From Yaniella sp. (GTDB lineage: Bacteria; Actinomycetota; Actinomycetes; Actinomycetales; Micrococcaceae), in NCBI RefSeq assembly GCF_030453185.1, contig NZ_JAKDKW010000001.1, forward strand, positions 62,001 to 126,000: a stretch of DNA of 64,000 bases, read 5' to 3'. Position numbers and translations under genes: made by a program. Positions within the stretch are counted from its first letter, which is position 1; each line of letters opens with the position of its first letter. Positions 18,841-27,943 of the stretch are shown here, one piece after another. The notes below the pieces were generated by a model, which was given only the letters and a program-made list of their open reading frames with translations, did no database searches and had not been told where the DNA came from.

Positions 18841-21546
18841 GTGACTACAGTAGATAGCTTCGGTTCCAAAGGCGTCTTGAACGTCGATGGTGCTGAGTAC
18901 GAAATTTTTCGACTCAACAAAGTCGAAGGTTCGCAGAAACTTCCCTACTCACTGAAAATTCTGCTAGAAAACCTGCTTCGCACTGAAGACGGTAAGAACA
19001 TCACCAAGGATCAGATTGAGGCACTAGCCAGCTGGGAGCCATCAGCTGATCCAAGTACCGAAATTCAGTTCACTCCGGCACGTGTCCTTATGCAGGACTT
19101 CACCGGTGTACCCTGTGTCGTTGACTTGGCGACCATGCGCGAAGCCATCACCGACCTTGGTGGCGACCCAACACTGGTGAACCCGCTGGCACCGGCCGAA
19201 CTGGTTATTGACCACTCGGTTCAGATTGATCACTTCGGTACCCCAGATGCCGTCGAGCGGAACGTTGAAATTGAATACCAGCGTAATGGTGAGCGTTACC
19301 AGTTCCTTCGCTGGGGACAAACCGCATTTGACGATTTCAAAGTGGTTCCTCCTGGCATGGGTATTGTCCACCAGGTCAACATTGAATACCTTGCACGCAC
19401 CGTTATGACTCGTGAAGTCGACGGGGTCCTGCGGGCCTACCCAGACACATGTGTTGGTACTGACTCCCACACCACCATGGTCAATGGTCTGGGCGTACTC
19501 GGCTGGGGCGTTGGCGGCATCGAGGCCGAAGCTGCAATGCTCGGCCAGCCAGTATCCATGCTGGTACCACGCGTGGTCGGCTTCAAGCTGACCGGTGAAA
19601 TTCCAGCTGGCGCTACGGCAACCGACGTCGTGCTAACCATTACCGAAATGCTGCGTGAACACGGCGCCGTTGGCAAATTCGTTGAGTTCTACGGTCAAGG
19701 CGTTGGTTCGGTACCACTGGCCAACCGTGCGACCATCGGTAACATGTCGCCAGAGTTCGGTTCGACCGCAGCCATGTTCCCAATTGATGACGTAACCCTG
19801 GACTACCTGCGCCTTACCGGTCGTTCTGAAGAGAACATCAAACTGGTTGAGGCCTACGCCAAAGAACAGGGTCTGTGGCACGATCCTTCGGACGAAGTCG
19901 AATATTCCGAATACATGGAACTGGACCTGTCAACGGTTGTTCCTTCAATCTCGGGTCCACGTCGTCCACAGGACCGCATCATTCTCGATGATTCCAAGGA
20001 CCAGTTCCGCAAGGATATTCATGACTTTGCGGACGCCGATGAAGCTGGCGTCGGTCGTCCATCACGGACCGCCGATGTTGCATTGAGCAACGGTAACGAA
20101 TTCGAGCTTGACCACGGTAAAGTTGCGATCGCCTCGATCACCTCGTGCACCAACACCTCGAACCCATCGGTCATGATGGCTGCTGCCGTGTTGGCACGCA
20201 ACGCCGTGGAGAAAGGTCTGACGTCGAAACCATGGGTCAAGACCTCCGTTGCACCAGGCTCGCGTGTGGTCACCGAATACTACGAAAAATCCGGTCTTAT
20301 TCCACACTTGGAAGAACTCGGTTTCTCCATCGTGGGTTACGGTTGCACGACTTGTATTGGTAACTCCGGGCCGCTTGCCCCAGAAATCTCCCAAGCCGTC
20401 AACGACAACGACCTTGCGGTCACTTCGGTACTCTCCGGTAACCGTAACTTCGAGGGACGCATCAACCCAGACGTCAAGATGAACTACCTGGCCTCACCAC
20501 CTCTGGTTGTTGCATATGCACTGGCCGGTACCATGGACTTCGACTTCGAGAACGATCCACTGGGACAAGACAGTGAAGGCAACGACGTCTTCCTGTCTGA
20601 GCTCTGGCCTGATCCAACCGAAGTACAGCAGATCATTGATCGTTCGATCGACACTGAAATGTTCAACGAAGAATACTCGACCATCTTCGACGGTGACCAT
20701 CGCTGGAAGGCACTCAACACTCCAGAAGGCAAAACCTTCGAGTGGGATCCAGAGTCAACCTACGTACGGAAACCGCCCTACTTCGAAGGCATGACTCTTG
20801 AACCAGAGCCAGTCCAAGACGTTGCTGGCGCGCGTGTTCTGCTGAAACTGGGTGACTCGGTAACAACCGACCACATTTCTCCCGCTGGTGCCTTCAAATC
20901 TGATACTCCAGCCGGCCGGTACCTCATTGAAAATGGTGTAGCCCGTAAAGACTTCAACTCCTACGGCTCCCGCCGTGGTAACCACGAAGTTATGATTCGC
21001 GGTACATTCGCAAACATTCGCATCCGTAACCAGATGCTAGACGGTGTTGAGGGTGGTTTCACTCGCGACTTCACTCAAGAAGGCGGACCGCAGGCATACG
21101 TCTATGACGCCGCTATGAACTACCAGGAAGAAGATATTCCACTGGTCGTTCTTGGTGGTAAGGAGTACGGCTCCGGTTCGTCACGTGACTGGGCAGCGAA
21201 GGGCACCGCACTCCTGGGTGTCAAGGCAGTAATCACCGAATCATTTGAGCGTATTCACCGTTCAAACCTGATTGGCATGGGTGTACTCCCGCTGGAATTC
21301 CCAGCAGGTGAGTCCGCAGACTCACTGGGACTGACCGGTACTGAGACCTTTGACATCACTGGTATCACCGAACTCAACAAGGGCGGCACCCCGGAGACCG
21401 TTCACGTCACCGCAACTAGCGAAGACGGCAACAAGGTCGAATTCGACGCTAAGGTACGCATCGATACTCCGGGCGAAGCTGACTACTACCGCAACGGTGG
21501 TATTCTGCAGTTCGTTCTACGTCAGATGGCTACTAAAAACGACTAG
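18841..21546 (+). CDS. acnA: Aconitate hydratase A
   Basis: This TCA-cycle enzyme interconverts citrate and isocitrate through cis-aconitate with a [4Fe-4S] cluster. At 901 residues it has the AcnA/IRP length. The three cluster cysteines are in SCTNTSNPS (one) and [11 protein letters not shown] (two). The C-terminal swivel domain has the [12 protein letters not shown] substrate motif. The GTG start has GAGGAG 7 bases upstream. Codon use is strongly biased, as in highly expressed genes. A strong terminator follows. The protein may also bind RNA under iron starvation, as family members do, but nothing here tests that. Confidence 0.97.
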   Translation: MTTVDSFGSKGVLNVDGAEYEIFRLNKVEGSQKLPYSLKILLENLLRTEDGKNITKDQIEALASWEPSADPSTEIQFTPARVLMQDFTGVPCVVDLATMREAITDLGGDPTLVNPLAPAELVIDHSVQIDHFGTPDAVERNVEIEYQRNGERYQFLRWGQTAFDDFKVVPPGMGIVHQVNIEYLARTVMTREVDGVLRAYPDTCVGTDSHTTMVNGLGVLGWGVGGIEAEAAMLGQPVSMLVPRVVGFKLTGEIPAGATATDVVLTITEMLREHGAVGKFVEFYGQGVGSVPLANRATIGNMSPEFGSTAAMFPIDDVTLDYLRLTGRSEENIKLVEAYAKEQGLWHDPSDEVEYSEYMELDLSTVVPSISGPRRPQDRIILDDSKDQFRKDIHDFADADEAGVGRPSRTADVALSNGNEFELDHGKVAIASITSCTNTSNPSVMMAAAVLARNAVEKGLTSKPWVKTSVAPGSRVVTEYYEKSGLIPHLEELGFSIVGYGCTTCIGNSGPLAPEISQAVNDNDLAVTSVLSGNRNFEGRINPDVKMNYLASPPLVVAYALAGTMDFDFENDPLGQDSEGNDVFLSELWPDPTEVQQIIDRSIDTEMFNEEYSTIFDGDHRWKALNTPEGKTFEWDPESTYVRKPPYFEGMTLEPEPVQDVAGARVLLKLGDSVTTDHISPAGAFKSDTPAGRYLIENGVARKDFNSYGSRRGNHEVMIRGTFANIRIRNQMLDGVEGGFTRDFTQEGGPQAYVYDAAMNYQEEDIPLVVLGGKEYGSGSSRDWAAKGTALLGVKAVITESFERIHRSNLIGMGVLPLEFPAGESADSLGLTGTETFDITGITELNKGGTPETVHVTATSEDGNKVEFDAKVRIDTPGEADYYRNGGILQFVLRQMATKND

Positions 21547-21586
21547 TTACTAGTCGACGAGCCACGCGTCGAACATTCTGACGCCC

Positions 21587-21633
21587 GGATGGCCCGAAAC
21601 CCCACGTGGGTTTCGGGCCATCCGTTTCTTTTT
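21587..21633 (+). terminator. Strong intrinsic terminator of acnA
   Basis: GGATGGCCCGAAACCC (21587-21602) pairs perfectly with GGGTTTCGGGCCATCC (21608-21623) around a 5-base loop, and GTTTCTTTTT follows. This is a textbook Rho-independent terminator about 40 bases after the acnA stop. Confidence 0.93.
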
Positions 21634-21698
21634 ACACCTTTCCCGCTCAGAGCTGTAGAGTTTTGGTACACCCTTCAGCCAGCAACGCTAGGACGACT

Positions 21699-22202
21699 TT
21701 GACCATACTTCGCATGTACCTTCACACCCCTGACTCAAAACGTCCGACGCACTATCGGGAAGCCTGGTGGGAAGAAGACACTAAAGAGTTCGTGCTGCAT
21801 TACGGCAAAGTGGGGGAGATAGGCACAACGAAAGTTGAATCGGTTTCCAATCCAAATGAGGCAGAAATGTTGCTGTCATCTTTTCTTGAACAGAGTCGAA
21901 ACGACAGCTACGTTGACGTCGTCGAAGTCGACCAAGACACCTTTACCGTGACGATCAAACAAAAGGGCAAAGAGCCTACCGCTGTGGAAATGACCAACGC
22001 GGAAAAGTTCCTCCAGGAATATACGGGCCTTCTTGCCTGGCGTGGTATCGGAGCAGTCGAGGACTGGGAATCAGTATCGGGTCAGGGAAAATTCGTTTTC
22101 AATGTTCGCACGGTGCACCGCAATAAAGCTATGAAGTTGGCTTCTCAGGCTGTACAAAAAACGGACTTTCGAGCAGATCGTCTGAGCACCGAAGGGCGCT
22201 AA
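21699..22202 (+). CDS. WGR-domain-like small protein
   Basis: This is a protein of about 167 residues. Its N-terminal half (REAWWEEDTKEFVLHYGKVGEIGTT) resembles a WGR domain, the beta-rich nucleic-acid-associated module seen in PARPs and bacterial stand-alone proteins. The core W-G-R is represented by YGKVG, so the match is loose. I start it at TTG 21699, five bases after AGGA; an ATG at 21714 is the alternative. The track start at 21606 lies inside the acnA terminator and is not credible. The aldo/keto reductase starts 2 bases after its stop, so the two are coupled. The function is unknown. Confidence 0.65.
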   Translation: MTILRMYLHTPDSKRPTHYREAWWEEDTKEFVLHYGKVGEIGTTKVESVSNPNEAEMLLSSFLEQSRNDSYVDVVEVDQDTFTVTIKQKGKEPTAVEMTNAEKFLQEYTGLLAWRGIGAVEDWESVSGQGKFVFNVRTVHRNKAMKLASQAVQKTDFRADRLSTEGR

Positions 22203-22204
22203 CC

Positions 22205-23179
22205 ATGAAATTTCGACGTGTCGGTGATTCTGGGTTAGTCGTTTCAGCCATTGGTTTTGGCTGCAACAATCTCGGGCGTCCCAATTCTGCAACAGAGGAA
22301 GCAGGCGAGGCGATCCGAGTTGTGCAAGCTGCGGTGGACGCAGGGGTAACCTTCTTCGATACGGCAGATACGTACGGGAGATCTCCTGGTTTATCCGAAC
22401 AGTACCTTGGTCAAGCGCTGAAACCCGTGCGTGATCAGGTGATCATCGGCACGAAATTCGGTATGGATATGCGGGGTGCCAACGGGATGGACTTCGGCGC
22501 TCGAGGATCGCGACGCTACATCGTGCGGGCGGTAGAAGCCTCTTTGCGTAGGCTAGACACCGAATATATCGATCTACTGCAATACCACACCCCGGATAAC
22601 CTGACCCCTGTCGAGGAGACGCTGGCGGCACTCGATCAACTTATCTCAGACAGTAAAGTGCGATATATCGGGCATTCGAATATGTCTGGATGGCAAATGG
22701 CTCAAGCGCACTATGTTGCCAAGGAGCTCGGCCGAGAACGGTTTATCTCAGCACAAAATCATTATAATCTCATGGACCGCCGTGCAGAACTTGAGGTCCT
22801 GCCTGCCGCGATAACTTTTGGAATGGGTGTCTTTCCGTACTTTCCACTCAATAACGGTCTACTCACGGGAAAATATCGACCGGACGGAGGACCGGAAGGT
22901 TCTCGACTGTCATATGTACGTCAGCACATGGTCACCGATGCTGATTGGAACCAGCTGTCCCAGTATTCGAATTTCGCACAGGAACGTGGCATTACTGAAG
23001 TTGAGGCCTCCTTTAGCTGGTTAGCATCACAGCAACCTGTGGCGTCTGTTATTGCAGGAGCGACACGTGTGGCGCAAGTACAGCAAAATGCACGTGCTCT
23101 AGAATATGAAATGAACTCACAAGACCTTGCAATCCTCGATGAAATTTTCCCTCCAGCTGACCGCGTCGCCCTGTACTAA
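22205..23179 (+). CDS. Aldo/keto reductase
   Basis: This is a 324-residue NADPH-dependent oxidoreductase of the aldo/keto reductase superfamily, which reduces aldehydes or ketones in the cytoplasm. The catalytic aspartate and tyrosine are in FDTADTYGRSPGLSE, the lysine in IIGTKFG, and the histidine in LLQYHTPDN. The C-terminal cofactor region reads VIAGATRVAQVQQN. It is a Tas/YghZ-type relative; the substrate is unknown. The ATG lies two bases after the stop of the WGR-like gene. Confidence 0.92.
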   Translation: MKFRRVGDSGLVVSAIGFGCNNLGRPNSATEEAGEAIRVVQAAVDAGVTFFDTADTYGRSPGLSEQYLGQALKPVRDQVIIGTKFGMDMRGANGMDFGARGSRRYIVRAVEASLRRLDTEYIDLLQYHTPDNLTPVEETLAALDQLISDSKVRYIGHSNMSGWQMAQAHYVAKELGRERFISAQNHYNLMDRRAELEVLPAAITFGMGVFPYFPLNNGLLTGKYRPDGGPEGSRLSYVRQHMVTDADWNQLSQYSNFAQERGITEVEASFSWLASQQPVASVIAGATRVAQVQQNARALEYEMNSQDLAILDEIFPPADRVALY

Positions 23180-23310
23180 GAACTCAAAACAGGTTTGGAC
23201 AAAACCGTGGGCAATTTCGTTATACATGGCTGAACCGAAAGTAGCTCGAAATCGTTACTAGCATTATCAATATCACCACAACTCTCGGCGCCATCGCACT
23301 TGTCATCTTC

Positions 23311-23556
23311 ATGGTGTGGTCGCTATGGAGCCTCAGCCAATCGCCTCTGAACCCTGTGCAGAGGGTGTGGTGGATTCTGGCCGTGTTTATTTTGCCTGGC
23401 TTCGGCTCAGTTGCATGGTGGTGGTGGATCAAACGTCATTATCCACGCCGAAAAGCAGAAGACCCGGACTGGGATCCTGCAGTAAATAAGCATGCGCGAG
23501 GCCAGCAAGGGCGTCCACGCCCTAGTCGGGGTAGGTACAAACAGATTGACGACTGA
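23311..23556 (+). CDS. Small PLDc_N-type membrane protein, 5' end uncertain
   Basis: The frame encodes the PLDc_N (phospholipase D N-terminal-like) pattern: a hydrophobic helix, a short polar turn (SQSPLNPVQR), then WWILAVFILPGFGSVAWWWW and a basic tail. Starting at ATG 23311 cuts the first helix in half, since the frame stays open upstream to 23245 and reads LGAIALVIFMVW without any ATG, GTG or TTG. Either a rare start (ATT 23263) is used, or a frameshift separates it from ATG 23226 (MAEPKVA, another frame). It converges on the Rieske gene. The function of these two-helix proteins is unclear. Confidence 0.6.
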   Translation: MVWSLWSLSQSPLNPVQRVWWILAVFILPGFGSVAWWWWIKRHYPRRKAEDPDWDPAVNKHARGQQGRPRPSRGRYKQIDD

Positions 23557-23566
23557 TGACCTACAG

Positions 23567-24004
23567 TCAGCTTGGTTCCACTTCCACCAGGATCCAGCCG
23601 TTTTCAATCGATGTATCGTGCCTGGTGAGGGGTAATTGAGCCGGTCCGGCGACGGCCTCACCGGTTGCTTTATCGAAGTTTGATGAGTGACAAGGACATA
23701 TAAAGGGGTCAGCCACGTTGGCACTAACTCCAACGATACAACCTTGGTGAGTGCAGACGGCTGAATAGGCTCGTACAGTTTCGTCGGACTCCCGATATAT
23801 GAGAACCTGATTGCTTCCTACTGCTAGCTGTACAGCTTCACCCACCGGTAGTTGATCCAGTCTAATGGCTTGGGTTAGGGCACCCCCTGAGAACGTTTCT
23901 TGTTCTGGGCCCGTTGAACATGCTGCGAAGGTCACTGCCGCGGTGGCGATGCCACTGGCTGCGAGGAAGGAACGTCGCGACGGGTTATTCTGACAGCAAC
24001 TCAT
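23567..24004 (-). CDS. Exported Rieske [2Fe-2S] protein
   Basis: This is a 145-residue stand-alone Rieske protein. A twin-arginine-type signal (SRRSFLAAS) is followed by a hydrophobic stretch ending FAACS, which also fits a lipobox, so it may be a Tat-exported lipoprotein. The cluster motifs CTHQGC and CPCHSS supply two cysteines and two histidines. It is too small to be the cytochrome bc1 subunit. Similar small Rieske proteins in actinobacteria have no firm partner. It lies 11 bases after RNase D on the same strand, with no clear ribosome site of its own, so it is probably coupled to that gene. Confidence 0.88.
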   Translation of the reverse strand: MSCCQNNPSRRSFLAASGIATAAVTFAACSTGPEQETFSGGALTQAIRLDQLPVGEAVQLAVGSNQVLIYRESDETVRAYSAVCTHQGCIVGVSANVADPFICPCHSSNFDKATGEAVAGPAQLPLTRHDTSIENGWILVEVEPS

Positions 24005-24015
24005 ATGGAATTCGA

Positions 24016-25404
24016 CTATTTTTCTAATGGGTCTGGATCAAGCAAGGCCACGGTAATGACAGCCGAGGTTGCTTGGATCTGCCAGGGGCGTGCTCCCAAA
24101 TCAGACAGACGACGTTCAACTGATTCTGGAGTGATGGGTTCCGGCGGGCGCCAGCAAATCTCTCGCAAGGTTTCAGGCAGCAAAAGATTCTCTAGGGGCA
24201 TGTTCTGCTGATCGGCAACTCGTGCCAGCCGATTACGACACGTTTGCAGCCGGCGAGCAGCCAGTGGTTCCTTGTCGCGCCATGCCTTGACTGCCGGTGG
24301 TGACTGGGAGGACGCTCGCATGGGAGGTACCTTGTCCGGATCTTGGGCTACTTTAATGCCATCCTGGACGGCTTGCAGCCAACGGCGTGCGTCACGAGAG
24401 GCGGCCTTGCGGCGCATCCGTGGAATTTTCATGAGCTGAGGCACGGTGCGTGGCTTTGATTTTGCTACCGCGACGAGAGACCGGTCATTGAGGAGCTTAC
24501 CTGGTGGGAGATCTCGTGATCTGGCAATCTTTTCACGTGTTGTCCATAGCGATTTTACGATCGCTAGTGTCCGACGATCCGTGATCTCGTGTATTCCTGA
24601 GGTGCGCCTCCACGGATCTTTGCGGGGTGGCTTGTGCGGTCGAGTGAGTAGTGAATTGAACTCTTCGTAGGCGATTTCAAGCTTGTGAGCTGCCTGCAAC
24701 TCGAGGATGATGACGTCACGCAACTCGTGTAGTAGTTCAACATCAAGCGCTGCATAGTTCCGCATATCTTCTGGTAACGGCCGGACTGACCAATCTGCTG
24801 CAGAGTGTTCTTTGGCCAGTGTGATGTTGAGCTTGTGCTCGAGTAGAGCAGACAAACTCACCTTGTGGTACCCGAGAAGACGACCGGCTAGCTCGGTATC
24901 AAAGAGTCGGTCGGGCCATAAGCCGGCTTGTCGTAGCGAAGGAAGATCCTGGATGGCTGCGTGGAGAATCCACTCGACACCGTTGAGGGCTTGCTGAATT
25001 GGTGCAAGACTTTCCAAAGCTTCTGGATCCAGCAGCCATATAGTGTCGCCTTGACGCTTGAGCTGAATGAGAAAGGCACGTTGTCCGTATCGGTAGCCAC
25101 TAGCCCGTTCAGTATCAACAGCTACGGGCCCGGTGCCGGCACGAAGTTTTTCCGCAACGTGCTCGAGCTGGGCTTGAGTATCAACGATTGGGGGAATCCC
25201 ACCGACTGGCTGTTCAATGAGGGTCGGCTCGTCGTGACGGTCTTGAGGTTGATGGCCCTGGTGGACGTTATCTGGAGAATCTTCAAAACCATCTGCGGTG
25301 AGATGCGCGCTAGAAATCGTTACTTCCTTCGGATTGGATTCAGTGGGATCACACCCTCTGAAACGGGTGGCAAACCGGCGAACGTGCACACCATATCGGT
25401 CCAA
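24016..25404 (-). CDS. rnd: Ribonuclease D-like 3'-5' exonuclease with HRDC domain
   Basis: This is a DEDD-type exonuclease for RNA 3' maturation. The motifs are VAVDTERASG (about 94), the ExoII aspartate in ILHAAIQDLP, and YAALDVELLHELRD (ExoIII). An HRDC helical domain follows (LWTTREKIARSRDLPPGKLL, about 280). The 5' end is unclear. The coordinates use the longest conventional start, TTG 25404, which overlaps DUF3000 by 85 bases and has no ribosome site. The better-placed site is GAAGGAAG, five bases before ATT at 25317, right at the DUF3000 stop; this would give 433 residues with a family-like N-terminus. The downstream partner is the Rieske gene. Confidence 0.88.
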   Translation of the reverse strand: MDRYGVHVRRFATRFRGCDPTESNPKEVTISSAHLTADGFEDSPDNVHQGHQPQDRHDEPTLIEQPVGGIPPIVDTQAQLEHVAEKLRAGTGPVAVDTERASGYRYGQRAFLIQLKRQGDTIWLLDPEALESLAPIQQALNGVEWILHAAIQDLPSLRQAGLWPDRLFDTELAGRLLGYHKVSLSALLEHKLNITLAKEHSAADWSVRPLPEDMRNYAALDVELLHELRDVIILELQAAHKLEIAYEEFNSLLTRPHKPPRKDPWRRTSGIHEITDRRTLAIVKSLWTTREKIARSRDLPPGKLLNDRSLVAVAKSKPRTVPQLMKIPRMRRKAASRDARRWLQAVQDGIKVAQDPDKVPPMRASSQSPPAVKAWRDKEPLAARRLQTCRNRLARVADQQNMPLENLLLPETLREICWRPPEPITPESVERRLSDLGARPWQIQATSAVITVALLDPDPLEK

Positions 25405-25913
25405 GCTGTCAAATGTCTATTTAGATTATCGCCGGCGGGCGTCCACGATGCGCGCAGTTCTAAATCGGTGGTCTCACTCTGTTGATCGAGCATGCCGAAG
25501 CCTTTTGAGAGAACTCTAGTGGCTGTGCCGCCTGGTTGCCGGTACGTGGCAGAAGCTTCGTCGAGTGATTCCAGAATCCAGGTCCAGGCGACCTCAGTCA
25601 GGAGGGGATCCTCTCCAAGGTCAGATTCGACACTCGTGCGAATGTAGGTGATAATTCTGAAATTGCCATCCCATACATCAGAGTGTTGACTGTCATAGAG
25701 GAGAATGAAACGTCCTACGGCCCGCGCTTCGCCGTCACTATCTGCGACGTCTGCGGCCATTGCGACGGCGTAAGGTGCAAGCTTTGCGGGAGCAGGTACT
25801 TCCACAATGTCAACCTCAGCACGCGTGCTTGCCTGCCGCAGCTCATCAAGGGCGGCCCGGAAAGTCTGCGGCGCATCATGCAGTGCTTGCGTGTGGGATT
25901 CTTGTGGATTCAC
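25320..25913 (-). CDS. DUF3000 family protein
   Basis: This is a 197-residue soluble protein of the actinobacterial DUF3000 family, which typically sits immediately upstream of an RNase D gene as here. A central alpha/beta fold (FILLYDSQHSDVWDG, LTEVAWTWILESLDEA) is visible, with no catalytic motif. The conserved pairing suggests a role with RNase D, but this is only contextual. Its stop codon lies inside the likely ribosome site/start region of rnd. Confidence 0.85.
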   Translation of the reverse strand: MNPQESHTQALHDAPQTFRAALDELRQASTRAEVDIVEVPAPAKLAPYAVAMAADVADSDGEARAVGRFILLYDSQHSDVWDGNFRIITYIRTSVESDLGEDPLLTEVAWTWILESLDEASATYRQPGGTATRVLSKGFGMLDQQSETTDLELRASWTPAGDNLNRHLTAWTDMVCTFAGLPPVSEGVIPLNPIRRK

Positions 25914-25979
25914 ACTCCTAGGTTAAACCCGTACTTGAAGGATTCGGTGGCGGCGCGCCGCACGAAAACGATGAGACGA

Positions 25980-26435
25980 TTATTCTGCAGACTTTGTCAA
26001 ATCCAAGCTGAGCGAATTGAGGCAATAGCGCAAATCAGTTGGTGTATCGAAGCCTTCACCGGAGAAGACGTGGCCCAGGTGAGATTCGCAGTTTCTGCAA
26101 AGAACTTCAACTCGCGTCATCCCCATTGAAGTGTCTTCGACGTAGGTGATTTTGTCGTTGTCCGTTGGGGCATAAAACGAAGGCCACCCGCAACGGGCAT
26201 CGAATTTTGTTTCGGATTTGAAGAGCTCTTCACCGCAGGCCCTGCAGGAGTAGGTACCGACATCTTCGGTGTCCCAGTATTCTCCCGTGTACGGTCGCTC
26301 AGTACCTGCTTGACGAAGCACATGAAAAGCTTCCGGGCTGAGTCGTTCTTGCCATTGTTGGTCGGAAAACGACTGAGCTTCTGCACGGGATAACCGCTGA
26401 TTGGTGTTGGTAGAAAGATCTGATGGAGTAGTCAT
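25980..26435 (-). CDS. msrB: Peptide-methionine (R)-S-oxide reductase
   Basis: MsrB repairs oxidised methionine by reducing the R-sulfoxide. At 151 residues it has the usual length. Zinc-binding pairs CRAC and CRNC are present, along with the conserved GWPSF and HLGHVF, and the catalytic cysteine is in RYCLNS. It lies 66 bases upstream of DUF3000 on the same strand and may head the DUF3000-rnd-Rieske transcription unit. It diverges from the alpha/beta hydrolase gene. Confidence 0.95.
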   Translation of the reverse strand: MTTPSDLSTNTNQRLSRAEAQSFSDQQWQERLSPEAFHVLRQAGTERPYTGEYWDTEDVGTYSCRACGEELFKSETKFDARCGWPSFYAPTDNDKITYVEDTSMGMTRVEVLCRNCESHLGHVFSGEGFDTPTDLRYCLNSLSLDLTKSAE

Positions 26436-26517
26436 GACTCTAATATATCGTGGAGAAAAGTCTGGTGGCTAGAGATTTGCCTGACTGCAAAACCTGCCGT
26501 ATTCGAACAGAGGTACT

Positions 26518-27867
26518 GTGACAGAGACACTAGCGAAATGTGTGCGTACAGGTAACAATGTAGGCATGGGTGATAGCAACCTTCGAAACATTGTTCGACA
26601 GCCTTTTCGTGGCCTGCAGCATCAACCAGCAAAACGGACTGTGCGCTGGTCTGCAGTTGGTGCAATTACTGGTGCTCTTGCAGGTACTGCACTTGCTGTC
26701 ATTCCGACGCTGGCGTCAATTTTTGCTCGCACAGTGGTGACGCCAGACCCGAAGCCTACGGAAGACGTACACGTATATAACTATTGGCCGCGCCGCGGAA
26801 CATCCGGACATGGCTTGATCGAATTATCCATCACACACCAGACAACCGTACGGGGTCAGTATGCCCTGGTTTTCGATGAAGGTAACGGTGTGGCACGTAT
26901 CGGTGCGGTCACGGCTACTGACCGGAAACGGGACACAGTAACTCGGATTGTCGAAGAGGTATATAGCGGGGATCTTGCCCAAACTGTTCGTGGTAGATGG
27001 GCGGGGTTCGTTTGGCCTACTCCAACTGAAGCCGGTTATGCATTTCGTAATATCGACATTCCTGTGGATGATGGTTTAGCTCCAGCCTGGTTTATCAAAC
27101 CAAAACGTCCATCCCAGCATTCCAATACTTGGCTCATCACTGTTCACGGCAGAGGTTCTAAACGCAATGAGGGTCTTCGCATGATGCGTGTAGCCCAGCG
27201 GATGGGTATGCCTGGATTGCTGGTCTCGTATCGAAACGACGGTGACGCACCGGATGCTCGGGACCGAAAATTTGGTCTTGGAGCAACGGAGTGGCCAGAT
27301 ATTGAAGCTGCGATTCTCTATGCATTGAATAATGGAGCCACCTCTGTAGTTCTGGGTGGTTTTTCGATGGGTGGTGCAGTCAGCCTCCAAGTCATGTACC
27401 GGTCAGCATTGTCCAGCTACATTCGTGGGCTCGTCCTGGTGGGCCCTGTCATCGATTGGATGGACGTTCTGCGTCACCAAGCACAGATCAATAAATTGCC
27501 ACACATTGCAGGCAAGTTGGGGAGCTGGCTGATCGAGTCACCGTGGGGGAAGACCATCACTGGTTTGGCGTCACCGGTCGACCTGCGACGTTTGGACTGG
27601 GTGGCACGTTCTGACGACATCACCCACCCGATCCTGATTTTGCATTCCGAACACGATGATTTTGTGCCGATTGGCCCCTCAGCGCAGCTTGCTGCAAAGA
27701 ACCGACAGTTGGTCAGTTTGGTTCGCTTCCAAGATGCTCGCCACACTCGCGAATGGAATGTGGACCCGGAAAGATTCGATTCGGCAATGCTTACCTGGTT
27801 ACACGTTTTGTTGACTGGCCCTCAACAGCCTCGATTAAGCCTGTCCAGCCCAAAGACTGCTGAATAG
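26518..27867 (+). CDS. Membrane-anchored alpha/beta hydrolase
   Basis: This is a 449-residue serine hydrolase with an N-terminal membrane anchor (about 45-70) and an extracytoplasmic alpha/beta fold. The oxyanion region is TVHGRG, the nucleophile elbow GGFSMGG (serine at about 283), the acid LHSEHDDF and the histidine ARHTREW. Substrates could be lipids or peptides; sequence does not decide. GTG 26518 is used, with AGAGG about 5 bases before it; ATG 26566 is an alternative that still keeps the anchor. Its stop lies just before the yebC promoter. Confidence 0.85.
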   Translation: MTETLAKCVRTGNNVGMGDSNLRNIVRQPFRGLQHQPAKRTVRWSAVGAITGALAGTALAVIPTLASIFARTVVTPDPKPTEDVHVYNYWPRRGTSGHGLIELSITHQTTVRGQYALVFDEGNGVARIGAVTATDRKRDTVTRIVEEVYSGDLAQTVRGRWAGFVWPTPTEAGYAFRNIDIPVDDGLAPAWFIKPKRPSQHSNTWLITVHGRGSKRNEGLRMMRVAQRMGMPGLLVSYRNDGDAPDARDRKFGLGATEWPDIEAAILYALNNGATSVVLGGFSMGGAVSLQVMYRSALSSYIRGLVLVGPVIDWMDVLRHQAQINKLPHIAGKLGSWLIESPWGKTITGLASPVDLRRLDWVARSDDITHPILILHSEHDDFVPIGPSAQLAAKNRQLVSLVRFQDARHTREWNVDPERFDSAMLTWLHVLLTGPQQPRLSLSSPKTAE

Positions 27868-27879
27868 TCGGCTTGCCTC

Positions 27880-27885
27880 TATAAT
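27880..27885 (+). promoter_or_regulatory. Probable -10 box of the yebC-ruvCAB operon
   Basis: A perfect TATAAT lies 12 bases after the hydrolase stop and about 60 bases before the yebC start. The -35 region (CTGCTG at 17-base spacing) is poor, so the call rests on the -10 hexamer and its position. Confidence 0.5.
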
Positions 27886-27943
27886 GGGAGCAATCAGTTT
27901 TCCAGAATGCCCGTGACGAAACGCGGGAGAGGAGTTCTATACA

